Part shown: positions 1 through 9,676 of the stretch, piece after piece | Numbering within the stretch: the first letter of the stretch is position 1 | How the letters are laid out: each line of letters starts with the position of its first letter | DNA from: Sorex araneus | Taxonomy: Eukaryota; Chordata; Mammalia; Eulipotyphla; Soricidae | Reading direction: 5' to 3' | Assembly (NCBI RefSeq): GCF_027595985.1 | Contig: NC_073303.1 | Coordinates: 185,788,095 to 185,852,094 of the forward strand | DNA: 64,000 bases | Translations under genes and position numbers: made by a program | Notes under the pieces: generated by a model | Databases searched by the model: none | What the model was told of the DNA's origin: nothing | What the model saw: only the letters and a program-made list of their open reading frames with translations

Positions 1-1947
1 AAGAGTCCCTTTCTCCCCACATCCGTGCCAACACTGGTTGCTTTTGTTTTTTTGGATGTGGGCCAGTCCCTGTGGTATGAGATGATATCTCATTGTTGTT
101 TTGATCTACACTTCCCTGATGATTAGTGATGTCATGCATTTTCTTATGTGCCTCTCAGCCATTCGGATTTATTCTTTGGAGAAGTTTCTGTCCATTTCAC
201 CACCCATTTTTTTTTCATTTTGGGTCACACCCAGCGATGCTCAAGGGTTACTCTGGGATTTGCACTCAGGAATTACTCCTGGTTGTGCTGAGGGACCATA
301 TGGGGTGCCGGGAATCAAACCGGATCGGCCGCATGCAAGGCAAACGCCTTACCCGCTGTGCTATCGCTCTAGCCCCTCACCACCCATTTTTTGATCGGGT
401 CGGCAGTTTTCTTCTTGTGGAGTTCAACCAGTGCCTTGTATATCCTTGATATCAAACTCTTATCAGATGGGTAGAGGGTAAATATCCTTTCCCATTCTGT
501 AGGCTGTCTTTGTACTTTTGTCACTGTATCTTTTGAGGTGCAGAAACTTCTTAGTTTAAGGTAGTCCCATTTATTTATTTCTGTTTTCACTTGCTTAGCC
601 AGTGTCAGCTTTGAAGATCCTGTTGGCTACAATGTCGTGGAGGGTTTTGCCGACCTTGTCTTCAATGTACCTTATGGATTCTGGTCTGATGTTGAGGTCC
701 TTAATCCATTTTGATCTGACTTTTGTACATGGTGAGATTTGGAGATCTGAGTCCATTATTTTGCATATAGCTGTCCAGTTTTGCTAGCACAACTTGTTAA
801 ACATGCTTTCCTTGCTCCACTTCACATTTCTTGCTCCCTTATCAAAGATTAGATGGTCATATATTTGGGGTGGGTGTCATAATATTCAACCCTGTTCCAT
901 TGGTCTGCAACTCTGCCTTGTTCCAGTACCATGCTGCTTTAATTACTACCGCTTTGTAGTAGAGTTGGAAGTTGGGGAGGTTGATTCCTCCCATTTTCTT
1001 TTTCCCAAGAATTGCTTTAGTTATTCGTGGGGATTATTGTTCCATATGAATTTCAGGAGTGCTTGCTCCATTTCTTTGAAGAATGTCAAGGGTATCCTTA
1101 TAGGGATTGCATTGAATTTGTACAATGCTTTGGGGTGTATTGCCATTTTGATAATATTAATTCTCCCAACCCATGAACAGGGAATATCTTTCCATTTCCT
1201 CATGTCCTCTTTTATTTCCTGAAGTAGTGTTTCGTAGTTTTCATTATACAAGTCCTTTACCTCCTAAGTTAAGTTGATTCCAAGGTATTTGATCGTTTGA
1301 GGCACAATTATGAATGGGATTGCTTTTATCATGTCGCTTTCTTCTCTCTCATTATTTACATATAGGAAAGCAATGGACTTTTAGGTGTTGATTTTATAGC
1401 CTGCAACTTTACTATACAAGTCTATTATTTCTAAGAGTTTCTTGGTAGAGGTTTTATGGTTCTCTAAGTCTAGTATATTGAACAGGAGAGGAGAGAGTGG
1501 GCCTCCTTGTTACACCGCTGATCTCAGAGGGAAGGCTCTTAGTTTTTCCCCATTGAGGATGATGCTTGCTGTAGGCTTGTACTAGATGGCTTTGACTATA
1601 TTGAGGAAAGTCCCTTCTATATCCATTTAGGTGAGAGTTTTCATCATTAATCGGTGCTGTATCTTGTCAAATGCTTTCTCTGCATCTACTTATATGATCA
1701 TATGGTTCGTATCTTTTCCTTTGTTGATATGATGGATTATGTTGATTGATTTCCGAGTGTTAAACCATCCTTGCATCCCCAGGATCAATCCCACTTGGTC
1801 ATGGTGTATGATCTTTTTGATGAGATGTTGAATTCTTTTTGCTAATATTTTGTTGAGAATCATTGCATCCATGTTCATCAAGGATATTGGCCTGTAGTTT
1901 TCTTTTTTGGTGGTGTCTTTGTTTGCTTTTGGTATTAGGGAGATATG
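1..1947 (-). pseudogene. L1 ORF2 3' half (reverse transcriptase to C-terminus), broken
   Basis: Read on the minus strand this is the second half of L1 ORF2: reverse transcriptase (fragment with [20 protein letters not shown], 1690-1881), then the C-terminal region (fragments at 1021-1251 and 369-590). It is the same family as the L1 at 2490-5460 and can be aligned to it by eye. Stops and frameshifts break it into pieces. Around 1466-1480 the reading goes straight from the LLFNI block to the [12 protein letters not shown] block, so the segment holding the FADD catalytic motif, still present in the sister copy, is deleted. The 3' end lies left of the window. The 5' continuation is at 6148 because a solo LTR split the gene exactly between the YEAHI and SLIPKA blocks. 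It is dead as an RT gene. Confidence 0.9.
213..376 (-). mobile_element. SINE, A type (tRNA-derived), in L1
   Basis: Antisense copy of the commonest SINE of this window. It has a poly-T start on the left, then GGGTCACACCCAGCGATGC, the B-box complement, and the GCTCTAGCCCC head end on the right. It is flanked by the exact 16-bp TSD TCACCACCCATTTTTT (197-212 and 377-392). The uninterrupted target is visible in the sister L1 near 3568-3583, which confirms the insertion boundaries. Confidence 0.95.
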
Positions 1948-2631
1948 TGTAGGATGACATTACTTTGTCCTTTCCCTCCTTGCCACAAGTAGCTTGTCCT
2001 GGTTTTCCCCGGAGTTTAGGCTTACCCCAGTCTCACCCATCAAGGTGTTCCCAAATATCTCCCATCCCTTTGTTTAGCTATAATCACTTCTCCATGCTCT
2101 CTTCCCCAAAAGAGTTAATCCGCGGCTTTCCCTTAATCTGACTCTGCTAATTTGTAAGGTCAGAGCTTCCTAGGATACTGAATGTATATTATATAAGTTA
2201 ATATTGCCTTTCTCCTCTTCTTGTGCCTTTTGAATAATTAACTTTAAAGCTATGTCTGTTTTGTAAAGACAGAAGAAGACAATATTATGTTTTTATAACT
2301 TGGGAATTAATTGGCCTCGAATATTATTCGCTCCCGGGCATCTGCTTTCTCCACTTAAGCCTCAGTTGCCCTCAGTTCCTAGCACCCCAAAGCAGGGTCC
2401 CCGACGTGGGACGGGAAGGATCCAGGGCAAGTGGTGAGTTATGTGCTACCCTGGCATTGAGATGGGCCTGGCCAAAGTGCCTAATTCTTTCTCTTTTTTA
2501 ATTTTTTTATTGAGTCACCATGTGGAAATGTACAAAGTTTTCAGGTTTAAATCTCAGTTATACAATGCTCAAACACCCATCCCTTCACCAGTGCACATAT
2601 TCCACCACCAAGAATTCCAGTATAGCTCCAC

Positions 2632-2690
2632 CCCGCACCCCCAGACCCCTACACCCCCCACGCCACTAGCCCCGCACCCTTAGCCCCTCC
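2632..2690 (-). other. G-rich tract of L1 3'UTR (quadruplex-capable)
   Basis: On the minus (L1 sense) strand this is a run of GGGG-type blocks separated by short loops. Equivalent tracts occur in the other L1 3' ends at 7987-8015, 9795-9842 and 60413-60462. A guanine-rich 3'UTR tract able to form a G-quadruplex is a known, repeatedly evolved feature of mammalian L1. Confidence 0.7.
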
Positions 2691-2760
2691 ACCTGTGTAA
2701 CTAATAAATTTCACTTTACTTTCACTTTGATTGCATTCAATATTTCAACAAAACTCACTA

Positions 2761-4735
2761 TTATTGTTTAGAGAGTCTCTCCCCTAAAGTCAGACCTGCT
2801 GAAAAGGAAGAATTAGATAATTTGTTTCCCATTGCTGAGGATGAAGAGGTATGAGGTCGAGTGACCACACTTAGCGGCCTCTCAGTTTTGGGTTTCTGTA
2901 TTTTAATAACTAAGTCCAGAGAGATATCTGCCAGAAGTTGCATCATTGCCAACTTGTACTTCTCAGTTACATTATATTCCACATATGAGTGCAATCTTTC
3001 TATGTCTGTCTCTCTCTGACTCATTTCACTCAACATGATACTTTCCATGTTGATCCATTTATATGCAAATTTCATGACTTCATGTTTTCTGACAGCTACA
3101 TAGTAATCCATTGTGTAGCAGAGTTTCTTTAACCAGTCATCTGCTTTGGGGCACTCTGGTTTTTTCCAGATTCTGGCTATTGTAAACAGTGCTGCAATGA
3201 ACATAGAAATACATATGCCATCTCTACTATACCTTTTTGCCTCTCTGGGATATATTCCCAGGAGTGGTATTGCTGGGTCAAATGGAAGCTCAATTTCTAA
3301 GTTTTTGAGAATCGTCCATATTGTTTTACAAAAGGACTGAACCAGTCGGCATTCCCACCAGCAGTGAAGAAGAGTCCCTTTCTCCCCGCATCCACGCCAA
3401 CACCAGTTGTTTTTGTTTTTTGGAATGTGGGCCAGTCTCTGTGGTGTGAGATGATATCTCATGGTTGTTTTGATCTGCATTTCCCGGATGATTAGTGATG
3501 TGGAACATTTTCTCATGTGCTTCTGAGCCATTCGGATTTCTTCTTTAGGAAACTTTCTGTTCATTTCATCACCCCATTTTTTGATCGGGTTGGCAGTTTT
3601 CTTCTTGTGGAGTTCAACCAGTGCATTGTATATCCTTGTTATCAACCCTTTATCAGATGGGTACTGTGTAAATATCCTTTCCCATTCTGTAGATTGTCTT
3701 TGTACTTTGGTCACTGTTTCTCTTGAGGTGCAGAAGCTTCTTAGTTTAAGGTAGTCCCATTTATTTATCTCTGTTTTCACTTGCTTGGCCAGTGGTGTGA
3801 CAGCTTTGAAGATACCTTTGGCTTCAATGTCGTGGAGTGTTTTGCCGACCTTGTCTTCAATGTACCTTAGGGATTCTGGTCTGATGTTGAGGTCCTTAAT
3901 CCATTTTGATCTGACTTTTGTACATGGTGATAGGTGGAGGTCTAAGCCCATTTTTTTGCATGTAGCTGTCCAGTTTTGCCAGCACAATTTGTTAAACATG
4001 CTTCCCTTGCTCCACTTCGCCTTTTATGCTCCCTTATCAAAGATTAGATGGTCATATATTTGGGGGGATGTGTCAGAGTATTCAACCCTGTTCCATTGGT
4101 CTGCCGCTCTACGTTTGTTCCAGTACCAAGCTGTTTTAATGACTACTGCTTTGTAGTAGAGTTGGACGTTGGGGAGGTTATTCCTCCCATTTTCTTTTTC
4201 CCAAGAATTGCTTTAGCTATTTGTGGGGGCTTATTGTTCCATATGAATTTCAGGAGCGCTTGCTCCATTTCTTTGAAGAATGACAAGGGTATCCCTATAG
4301 GGTTCGCATTGAATTTGTACAATGCTTTGGGAAGAATTGCCATTTTGACAATATTAATTCTTCCAATCCATGAGCAGGAGATATTTTTCCATTTCCTCGT
4401 GTCTTCTTTTATTTCCTGAAGTTGCGTTTTGTAGTTTTCATTATACAAGTCCTTTGCCTCCTTAGTTAAGCTGATTCCGAGGTATTTGATTTTTTGAGGC
4501 ACAATTGTGAAGGGGATAGCTTTTATCATGTCGCTTTCTTCTCTCTCACTATTTGCATATAAGAAAGCCATGGACTTTTGGATATTGATTTTATAGCCTG
4601 CAACTTTACTATACGAGTCTATTGTTTCTAGGAGTTTCTTGGTAGAGGTTTTAGGGTTTTCTAAGTATAATATCATATCATCAGCGAATAGTGAGAGCTT
4701 GATTTCTTCCTTTCCTACCTGAATGCCCTTAATAT
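2761..4735 (-). pseudogene. L1 ORF2 C-terminal half of the inverted L1
   Basis: Minus-strand frames encode the RT active-site block ([12 protein letters not shown], around 4650-4695), then at 4143-4676 the post-RT region, then a 412-residue open frame at 2761-3999. That frame contains the C-terminal cysteine-rich motif ([18 protein letters not shown], roughly residues 207-224) of the L1 ORF2 C-terminus, which contributes to retrotransposition. Only about one frameshift separates the two open blocks, so the copy is young. It has no start, is cut off from the endonuclease, and cannot make a full ORF2 protein. The frame runs on past the usual end into what aligns with 3'UTR in related copies. 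Confidence 0.9.
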
Positions 4736-4741
4736 CAAGAA

Positions 4742-5460
4742 GACCTGGAGTTCCTGAATAGTCCTATTAACATCAAGGAAATTGAAACAGTAATCAAAAG
4801 TTTTCCCAAAAACAAAAGCCCAGGCCCAGACGGATTCACTAGCGAATTCTTCCAAACATTTAAAGAGGACCTATTGCCAGTTTTTCTCAAGCTGTTCCAG
4901 GAAATTCAATAAACAGAAACCCTCCCAAACAGTTTCTATGAGGCTCACATCTCCCTAATACCAAAAGCAAACAAGGACATCACAAAAAAAGAAAACTACA
5001 GGCCAATATCCCTGATGAACACAGATGCGAAGATTCTCAATAAAATTTTAGCAAACAGAATTCAACAAGTCATCAAAAAGATCATACACCACGACCAAGT
5101 GGGATTCATCCCGGGGATGCAAGGATGGTTTAACATCTGGAAATCAATCAACATAATGCATCATATCAACAAAAGAAAAGATAAAAATCATATAATCATA
5201 TCAATAGATGCAGAGAAAGCATTTGACAAGATCCAGCACCGTTTATGATGAAAACTCTCGCCAAAATGGGTATAGAAGGGACCTTCCTCAATATAGTCAA
5301 AGCCATCTACCACAAGCCTACGGCAAGCATCATCCTCAATGGGGAAAAACTAAGACCCTTCCCTCTGAGAATAGGGACAAGACAAGGATGCCACTCTCTC
5401 CTCTTCTGTTCAATATAGTACTGGAAGTACGTGCAATAGCGATTAGGCAAGAAAAAGATA
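4742..5460 (+). pseudogene. L1 ORF2 RT N-terminal segment (inverted part)
   Basis: The plus strand encodes the start of the L1 reverse transcriptase: [32 protein letters not shown], a block with [20 protein letters not shown] (5015-5248) and, after a frameshift near 5240, [12 protein letters not shown] (5208-5498 frame). The last residues before the TSD are AIRQEKDT, which join by sequence to the minus-strand part starting near 4738. There is at least one stop (near 4910) and one frameshift. Confidence 0.9.
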
Positions 5461-5992
5461 CAAAGTGCCTAATTCTTAACTATAAGTTAAGAGCTTGATC
5501 ATAGACAAATGCTGTCATGATCCAATAGTAATTATGAGACTGGGACCCTGCCAGGGATAGGAAAGACTGATCTGGCCTGAGCACTGTAGTCTGAGATTGA
5601 GATGGCCCCAGGAGAGCAATTCTATAAGCTTTAATGCATCTCTTATTGTGTCCATACAAAATAATTAATATTATGAATTCTTATATGTTTGCTGGCTGAG
5701 GAGAAGAGAAACACATTCATGGGACTCCGCCCTTGGGTGGATCCTCCTGCTGAAAGAGAATTAAGTCCTAGGAGAAGCATCCCCTAAGGGAAAGGAACCT
5801 TACCTATTGATGGTGACCACACCTATGTGTACGCCCCAACCCCCTGCATGCTGTGGAGATTTAACTAGGCTGTAAGAGTGGGTTGGGGGGCCAGATCTAC
5901 GGGGGCAAGATCCACGGGGCCACATCCACGGGGGCCAGATCCACAGATCCTGAGAGAGACCGAGAGCGGGAGAGAAGCAGAGAGAGAGAATG

Positions 5993-5998
5993 AATAAA
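5993..5998 (+). promoter_or_regulatory. LTR polyadenylation signal AATAAA
   Basis: AATAAA followed by CTGATCGAGCAACCAG. The same block recurs in the LTRs at 23122-23127 and 54567-54572, so it is the conserved R-region signal of family 1. Confidence 0.75.
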
Positions 5999-6147
5999 CT
6001 GATCGAGCAACCAGTTTGGCCTTCTTCCTTCTTTCGCCTTCCCTTGACCAATGGCACACACAGCGGTTCTGGGGCACTGGACTCGGGCGATGAGACAGAG
6101 CCGCCCGGAGAGTACACGCGCCCCTCGGCAAGCTTTAGTTTTTTATA

Positions 6148-7671
6148 GATATGTGCCTCATAGAAACTGCTTGGGAAGGTTACTGTTTTCTCAGTTTCCT
6201 GGAGAAGCTTGAGAAGAACTGGCAACAGGTTCTCTTTAAATATTTGGAAGAATTCGCTAGTGAATCCATGTGGACCTGGGCTTTTGTTTTTGGGAAGCCT
6301 TTTGATTACAGCTTCAATGTCCTTGATATTAATAGGACTGCTCAGGTATTCCTGGTCTTCTTGGCCTTGGGAGATTGTAGGAATCCAGGAATTTATCCAT
6401 TTCTTCTAGGTTCTCTTGTTTCATCGCATACAGCTTTTCAAAGTAGTCTCTGATAATCTTTTGAATTTCTATGGTTTCTGTTGTGATGTCCCCCTTTTCA
6501 TTTCTGATTCTGTTTATAAGGGTTCTCACTCTCTCTTTCTTTGTGAGTCTTGCTAATGGTTTATCAATCTTGTTTACTTTCTCGAAGTACCAATTCTTGG
6601 TTTCATTGATCTTTCAGATTGTCTTTTCGTTTTCCATGTCGTTGATTTCTGCCCCAAGTTTTATTATCTTTTCTTCTGTCTGGTTTGGGCTCCTTTTGTT
6701 GGTCCTTTTCTAAAATATTAAGCTGTGAAGTCAAGCTATTTATGTGATCCCTTTCTTCCTTCCTGAGGAATGCTTGCAGAGCTATAAATTTTCCCCTTAA
6801 CACGGCTTTAGCTGCGTCCCACAGGTTCTGGTAGCTCGTGTCTTCATTCTTATTTGTTTCCATGTACCTTTTGATTTCTTCCTTGATTTCATTCTAACCC
6901 ACTCATTGTTCAAAATCAAGTTTTTTAATTTCCAGGTGTTTGATTTGGTTTTCTGCGTCTGTGTGTAATTAACTTCTATCTTCAGTGCATCATGGTCTGA
7001 AAAGATAGCTGGTACAATGTCTATTTTGTTGATTCTGTCGAGGTATGTTGCGTGGTCCAGCACATAGTCTACTCTGGAAAATGTTCCATGTGCATTGGAA
7101 AATAATGTGTGTTCCCAATTTTGGGTTATAAAGTCCTGTGCAGATCTATTAGCCCTATCTCTTCTATTTCTTCCTTCCAAGCCACTATTTCCTTAATGGG
7201 TTTTAATCTTCTTTTTCTATCCAGGGGTGATAGGGTAGTGTTGAAGTCTCTAATTACTATTGTGTTGCTCGAGATGTCCTTCTTAAGATCTGTTAGCAGT
7301 TGTAGGAATTTGGCTGGTCCCTCATTGGGTGCGTACATGTTTAGGAGTGTGATTTCTTCCTGCTGTACATATCTCTTGACTAATAAAAAATGGCCTTCCC
7401 TATCCTTTCTAATCTTTTTCAACCTGAAATCTATGTTGTCTGGTACTAGTAAGGCCAGCCCAGCTTTTTTGAGAGAGCTGTTTGCTTAAAGGATTGTTTT
7501 CCATACCTTGACTTTGAGTCTGTGTTTGTTCTGGTTATTCAGATGTGTTTCTTGCAGGCAGCAAAATGTTGGGTTCAGTCTCTGAACCCATTTTGCCACT
7601 CTGTGTCTCTTAATTGGTGAATTTAGACCATTGACATTAAGAGAGATTATTGTTATGGGATTTTGCGCCAT
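6148..7671 (-). pseudogene. L1 ORF2 5' half: endonuclease and RT start, broken
   Basis: This is the N-terminal half of the ORF2 whose other half is 1-1947. On the minus strand it starts at ATG 7671 (MAQNPITIISLNVNGLN). It shows the apurinic-endonuclease-type domain: NVNGLNSP, the catalytic-Glu block LQETHL, YAPN, the block that is normally GDFNT but here reads RDFNT (near 7240), and the SDHDALKIEV block with the catalytic Asp-His pair (near 6990). The linker and RT N-terminus follow. The frame is broken into at least five pieces (7486-7671, 7126-7422, 6797-7180, 6603-6863, 6329-6529) by frameshifts and stops. It is a pseudogene; the intact protein would nick target DNA and reverse-transcribe L1 RNA. 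Confidence 0.92.
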
Positions 7672-7847
7672 CTTTCTGTAAGGGTTTGTTGAGTTTGTAG
7701 GGGTTCTTCTTGTCTTACAATAGCCCCTTTAGTGCTTCTTTTAGGTTTGGTTTTGAGTCTGTGAAGTTCCTGAGCTGTTGTTTATCCCCAAAATAGTGTA
7801 TCATTCCTTTGAGTTTGAATGAGAGTTTAACCGGATAAATTATTCTT
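7672..7847 (-). mobile_element. L1 intergenic segment upstream of ORF2
   Basis: On the minus strand this resembles the mammalian L1 spacer just before ORF2 (a stretch like TTTATCCGGTTAAACTCTC followed by a lysine-rich degenerate frame). It ends abruptly at 7847, where a poly-T run (the 3' end of another element) begins. ORF1's C-terminus, expected next, is not found attached to it. Confidence 0.7.
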
Positions 7848-8503
7848 TTTTTATTTTTTTTTAACTTTTTATTAAATCACCATGTGGAAAGTTACAAAGT
7901 TTGCAGGTTTATATGTCAGTTATATAATATTCAAACACCCATCCCGTCACCAGTGCCCATATTCCACCACCAGAAACCCCAGTATACCCCCCGCCCCCAC
8001 CCCCTACCCCCTACTGTATAACTAATGAATTTCACTTGACTTTTTCTTTACCTTGATTACATTCCATAATTCAACACAAAACTCACTATAGTTGTTAGAG
8101 TTTCCAACCAAGAGAGACAGACCTACTACATTTGATAATTAGTTTTTCATTGCTGGAAATGAAGAGATATGTAGCCCCACTGCTACAAGTACATAACTCT
8201 CTCTCTCTCTCTCTTTTTTTTCCCTTTTTCCTTTCCCCCTTTTTTTTTTCCTTTTTCCCCCTCATCCTCCTTCCAGCGCCTCATAGTATGGTGTACACCA
8301 TGCCGCGTTGGCCAGCATGGGGCTTTTGCTTAGTTCACAGTCCAGAGAGGTGGCTGCTACATTAAAAACCTTCAATGTTTCAACAAAAGCTTACTGTTAT
8401 TATTTGGAGTTTCCCCCCCAAGTCAGACCTGTTCAAAAGGAACCGTTTCACATTGCTGACAAATATAAATGTTAAGTCGCGCGGACACACGGTTTTGGGT
8501 TTC
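7848..8503 (-). mobile_element. L1 3'UTR with poly-A end, joined to ORF1
   Basis: This begins with poly-T, then TAAATCACCATGTGG and the CACCAGTGCCCATATTCCACC block also seen at 2500-2610 and 9690-9790, so it is an L1 3' end on the minus strand. It has an internal CT-rich run (8198-8262) and a module (8320-8490) shared with 10395-10580. Its inner end, GGTTTTGGGTTTC (8491-8503), is continuous with ORF1 coding sequence on the right; ORF2 is missing. No clear TSD separates the two parts. Confidence 0.75.
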
Positions 8504-9379
8504 CTCTGATAGGTCTGCTGTGAATCTAAGGGGTGCTCCTTTGTATGCGATTTCCTTCTTCAACCTTGCTGCTTGCAGTATTGTGTCTCTATCTATGACA
8601 TTCATCATTCTAACTATGATATGTCTTGGGGTTTTTTGTTAGGGTCTCTATTAGCTGGCACCCTTCGGGCGCCTTGAATCTGGATGCCTGCATTCTCCAG
8701 CTCTGGAAACTTTTCAGCAATGATTTGTTTGACTATGGCTTTTTCTTTGGGGTTGGTTCCCTGTGCTTCTGGTACTCCAATGATTCTAATGTTGTTCCTC
8801 TTGAAATCATCCCCTAGGACTCTGATTCTCCCTAGAGCTATTTTGAGCTCTCTTCCCATTGTTTGTTGTTCCCTGTAGACTTCTTGCAGATCATCTTCCA
8901 TCACACTGATTCTGTCTTCCGCTGCAGTCATTCTATTGTTGAGGGCAGTCACAGAGTTTTTTATTTCATCTACCAAATCCTTCATTACTTTTTGTAAGTT
9001 TTTTATTTCTGCCCTCATTTCTTCCCGTATTTTCTTGGTTGTCCATTGTACTGTTTTTGTCAGGTCCTCCTTTAACTTGTCAATCTTTCCATTGAGTTCA
9101 TTGAACATCTTGAGGATTTCAACTCTGAATTCTTTATCAGATTGCTGAAGTTTTCAGGAAATGCCTACTGAGGTTTCTGGACTCCTTTCATTGTCCTCTT
9201 CTTGTGGTGGGGATTTGCACTATTTCCTCATCTTGTGGTGGTGGTATGGAAGAGGGTCCTTGAAGATCAGTATCCCTGTTGCCTCTTGTTGTGAAAAAAG
9301 ATTCTGGATGGGCTCGGTCAATTGTGGTTGCCTTTTTATTTTCCCCTTCTAGAACATGGTCTCCCACTCCGATGTTCAT
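8504..9379 (-). pseudogene. L1 ORF1 (RNA-binding chaperone), frameshifted and C-truncated
   Basis: ORF1p is the trimeric RNA-binding protein of the L1 ribonucleoprotein. On the minus strand the likely start is ATG 9379 (MNIGVGDHVLEGENKK...). A stop or frameshift near 9188 follows, then a long open block at 9108-8614. That block has a heptad-rich coiled coil (residues 1-90: MFNELNGKIDKLKEDL to EDDLQEVYREQQ) followed by the RRM-like block (NNIRIIGVPEAQ, about residues 105-116) and the start of the C-terminal domain. A slip in the A-run near 8627-8640 moves the reading to a second frame (DTILQAARLKKE...FTADLSEETQ). There, at 8504, coding stops and 3'UTR sequence follows, removing the last part of the C-terminal domain. 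Confidence 0.88.
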
Positions 9380-9660
9380 TTGATCCTTATGTGAAGTCTT
9401 GTGTTTTATTGTCCTACTGTTTACTGATAGCTAGGATGTTACTCTTGGACATGACATAGGTAATGAGGGTTGAGATGAAACAACATATTGATGGGTTTTA
9501 GGAGAATATGTGCGGCCAAAATAGGCCACGCCCACTTTTTTCCTAGGCCACGCCTCCTGATGATTAGGCCACGCCCCTTTCCCACAATAGCACACGCCTG
9601 TGCTAGGGAGAGAATGGCTGTGGTGCTTGGGGGTGGCATGCCAGCCACTAGGGTGGCAGT
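9380..9660 (-). mobile_element. L1 5'UTR (promoter region)
   Basis: Sequence immediately upstream of ORF1 on the minus strand, non-coding and more GC-rich than the surroundings. It contains three GGCCACGCC boxes. Its outer end lies at the insertion point of the element at 9677-10919, so the true 5' terminus of the L1 is within a few bases of 9660 or just inside the TSD. Confidence 0.65.
9524..9577 (-). promoter_or_regulatory. Three regularly spaced GC/KLF-type boxes
   Basis: GGCCACGCCC (9524-9533), GGCCACGCCT (9546-9555) and GGCCACGCCCC (9567-9577) start 21-22 bp apart, close to two helical turns. Read on the minus strand they are GGGCGTGGCC, the known binding form for KLF/Sp-type zinc fingers. 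The position, upstream of ORF1, suits an L1 internal promoter; binding is inferred. Confidence 0.6.
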
Positions 9661-9676
9661 TCATACACTTATTCTT

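Larger units (their letters stand above)
2490..5460. mobile_element. 5'-truncated L1 with twin-priming inversion, inside the LTR
   Basis: The insert is flanked by the 17-bp TSD CAAAGTGCCTAATTCTT (2473-2489 and 5461-5477). The uninterrupted target is seen in the other LTR at about 22596-22615. The right TSD is followed by AA, giving an L1 endonuclease-like TTCTT/AA nick site. The left part (2490 to about 4738) is the L1 3' half on the minus strand, beginning at the poly-A complement. The right part (about 4739-5460) is the upstream ORF2 portion on the plus strand. The two parts meet at one point of ORF2, between AIRQEKD and IKGIQVG, with little or no loss. This is the signature of twin priming. 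Confidence 0.95.
1948..6147 (+). mobile_element. Solo LTR, family 1 copy 1, split by an L1
   Basis: The LTR arms are 1948-2489 and 5478-6147 (about 1.2 kb without the insert). It starts TGTAGGATGACAT and ends TTTTTTATA, where the intact copy at 22073-23291 ends in canonical ACA. The 6-bp TSD GATATG flanks it (1942-1947 and 6148-6153), within L1 ORF2. No internal retroviral region is present, so it is a solo LTR formed by LTR-LTR recombination. An AATAAA at 5993-5998 marks the polyadenylation region and shows plus orientation. A 6-bp TSD is usual for class II (beta-like) endogenous retroviruses; that class assignment is inference. Confidence 0.93.

Noticed and set aside
5800..6225. 141-codon minus frame at an LTR/L1 junction
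   Set aside because: Its first residues are antisense-aligned L1 ORF2 (YEAHI block) read into the LTR; a chance fusion across an insertion boundary.
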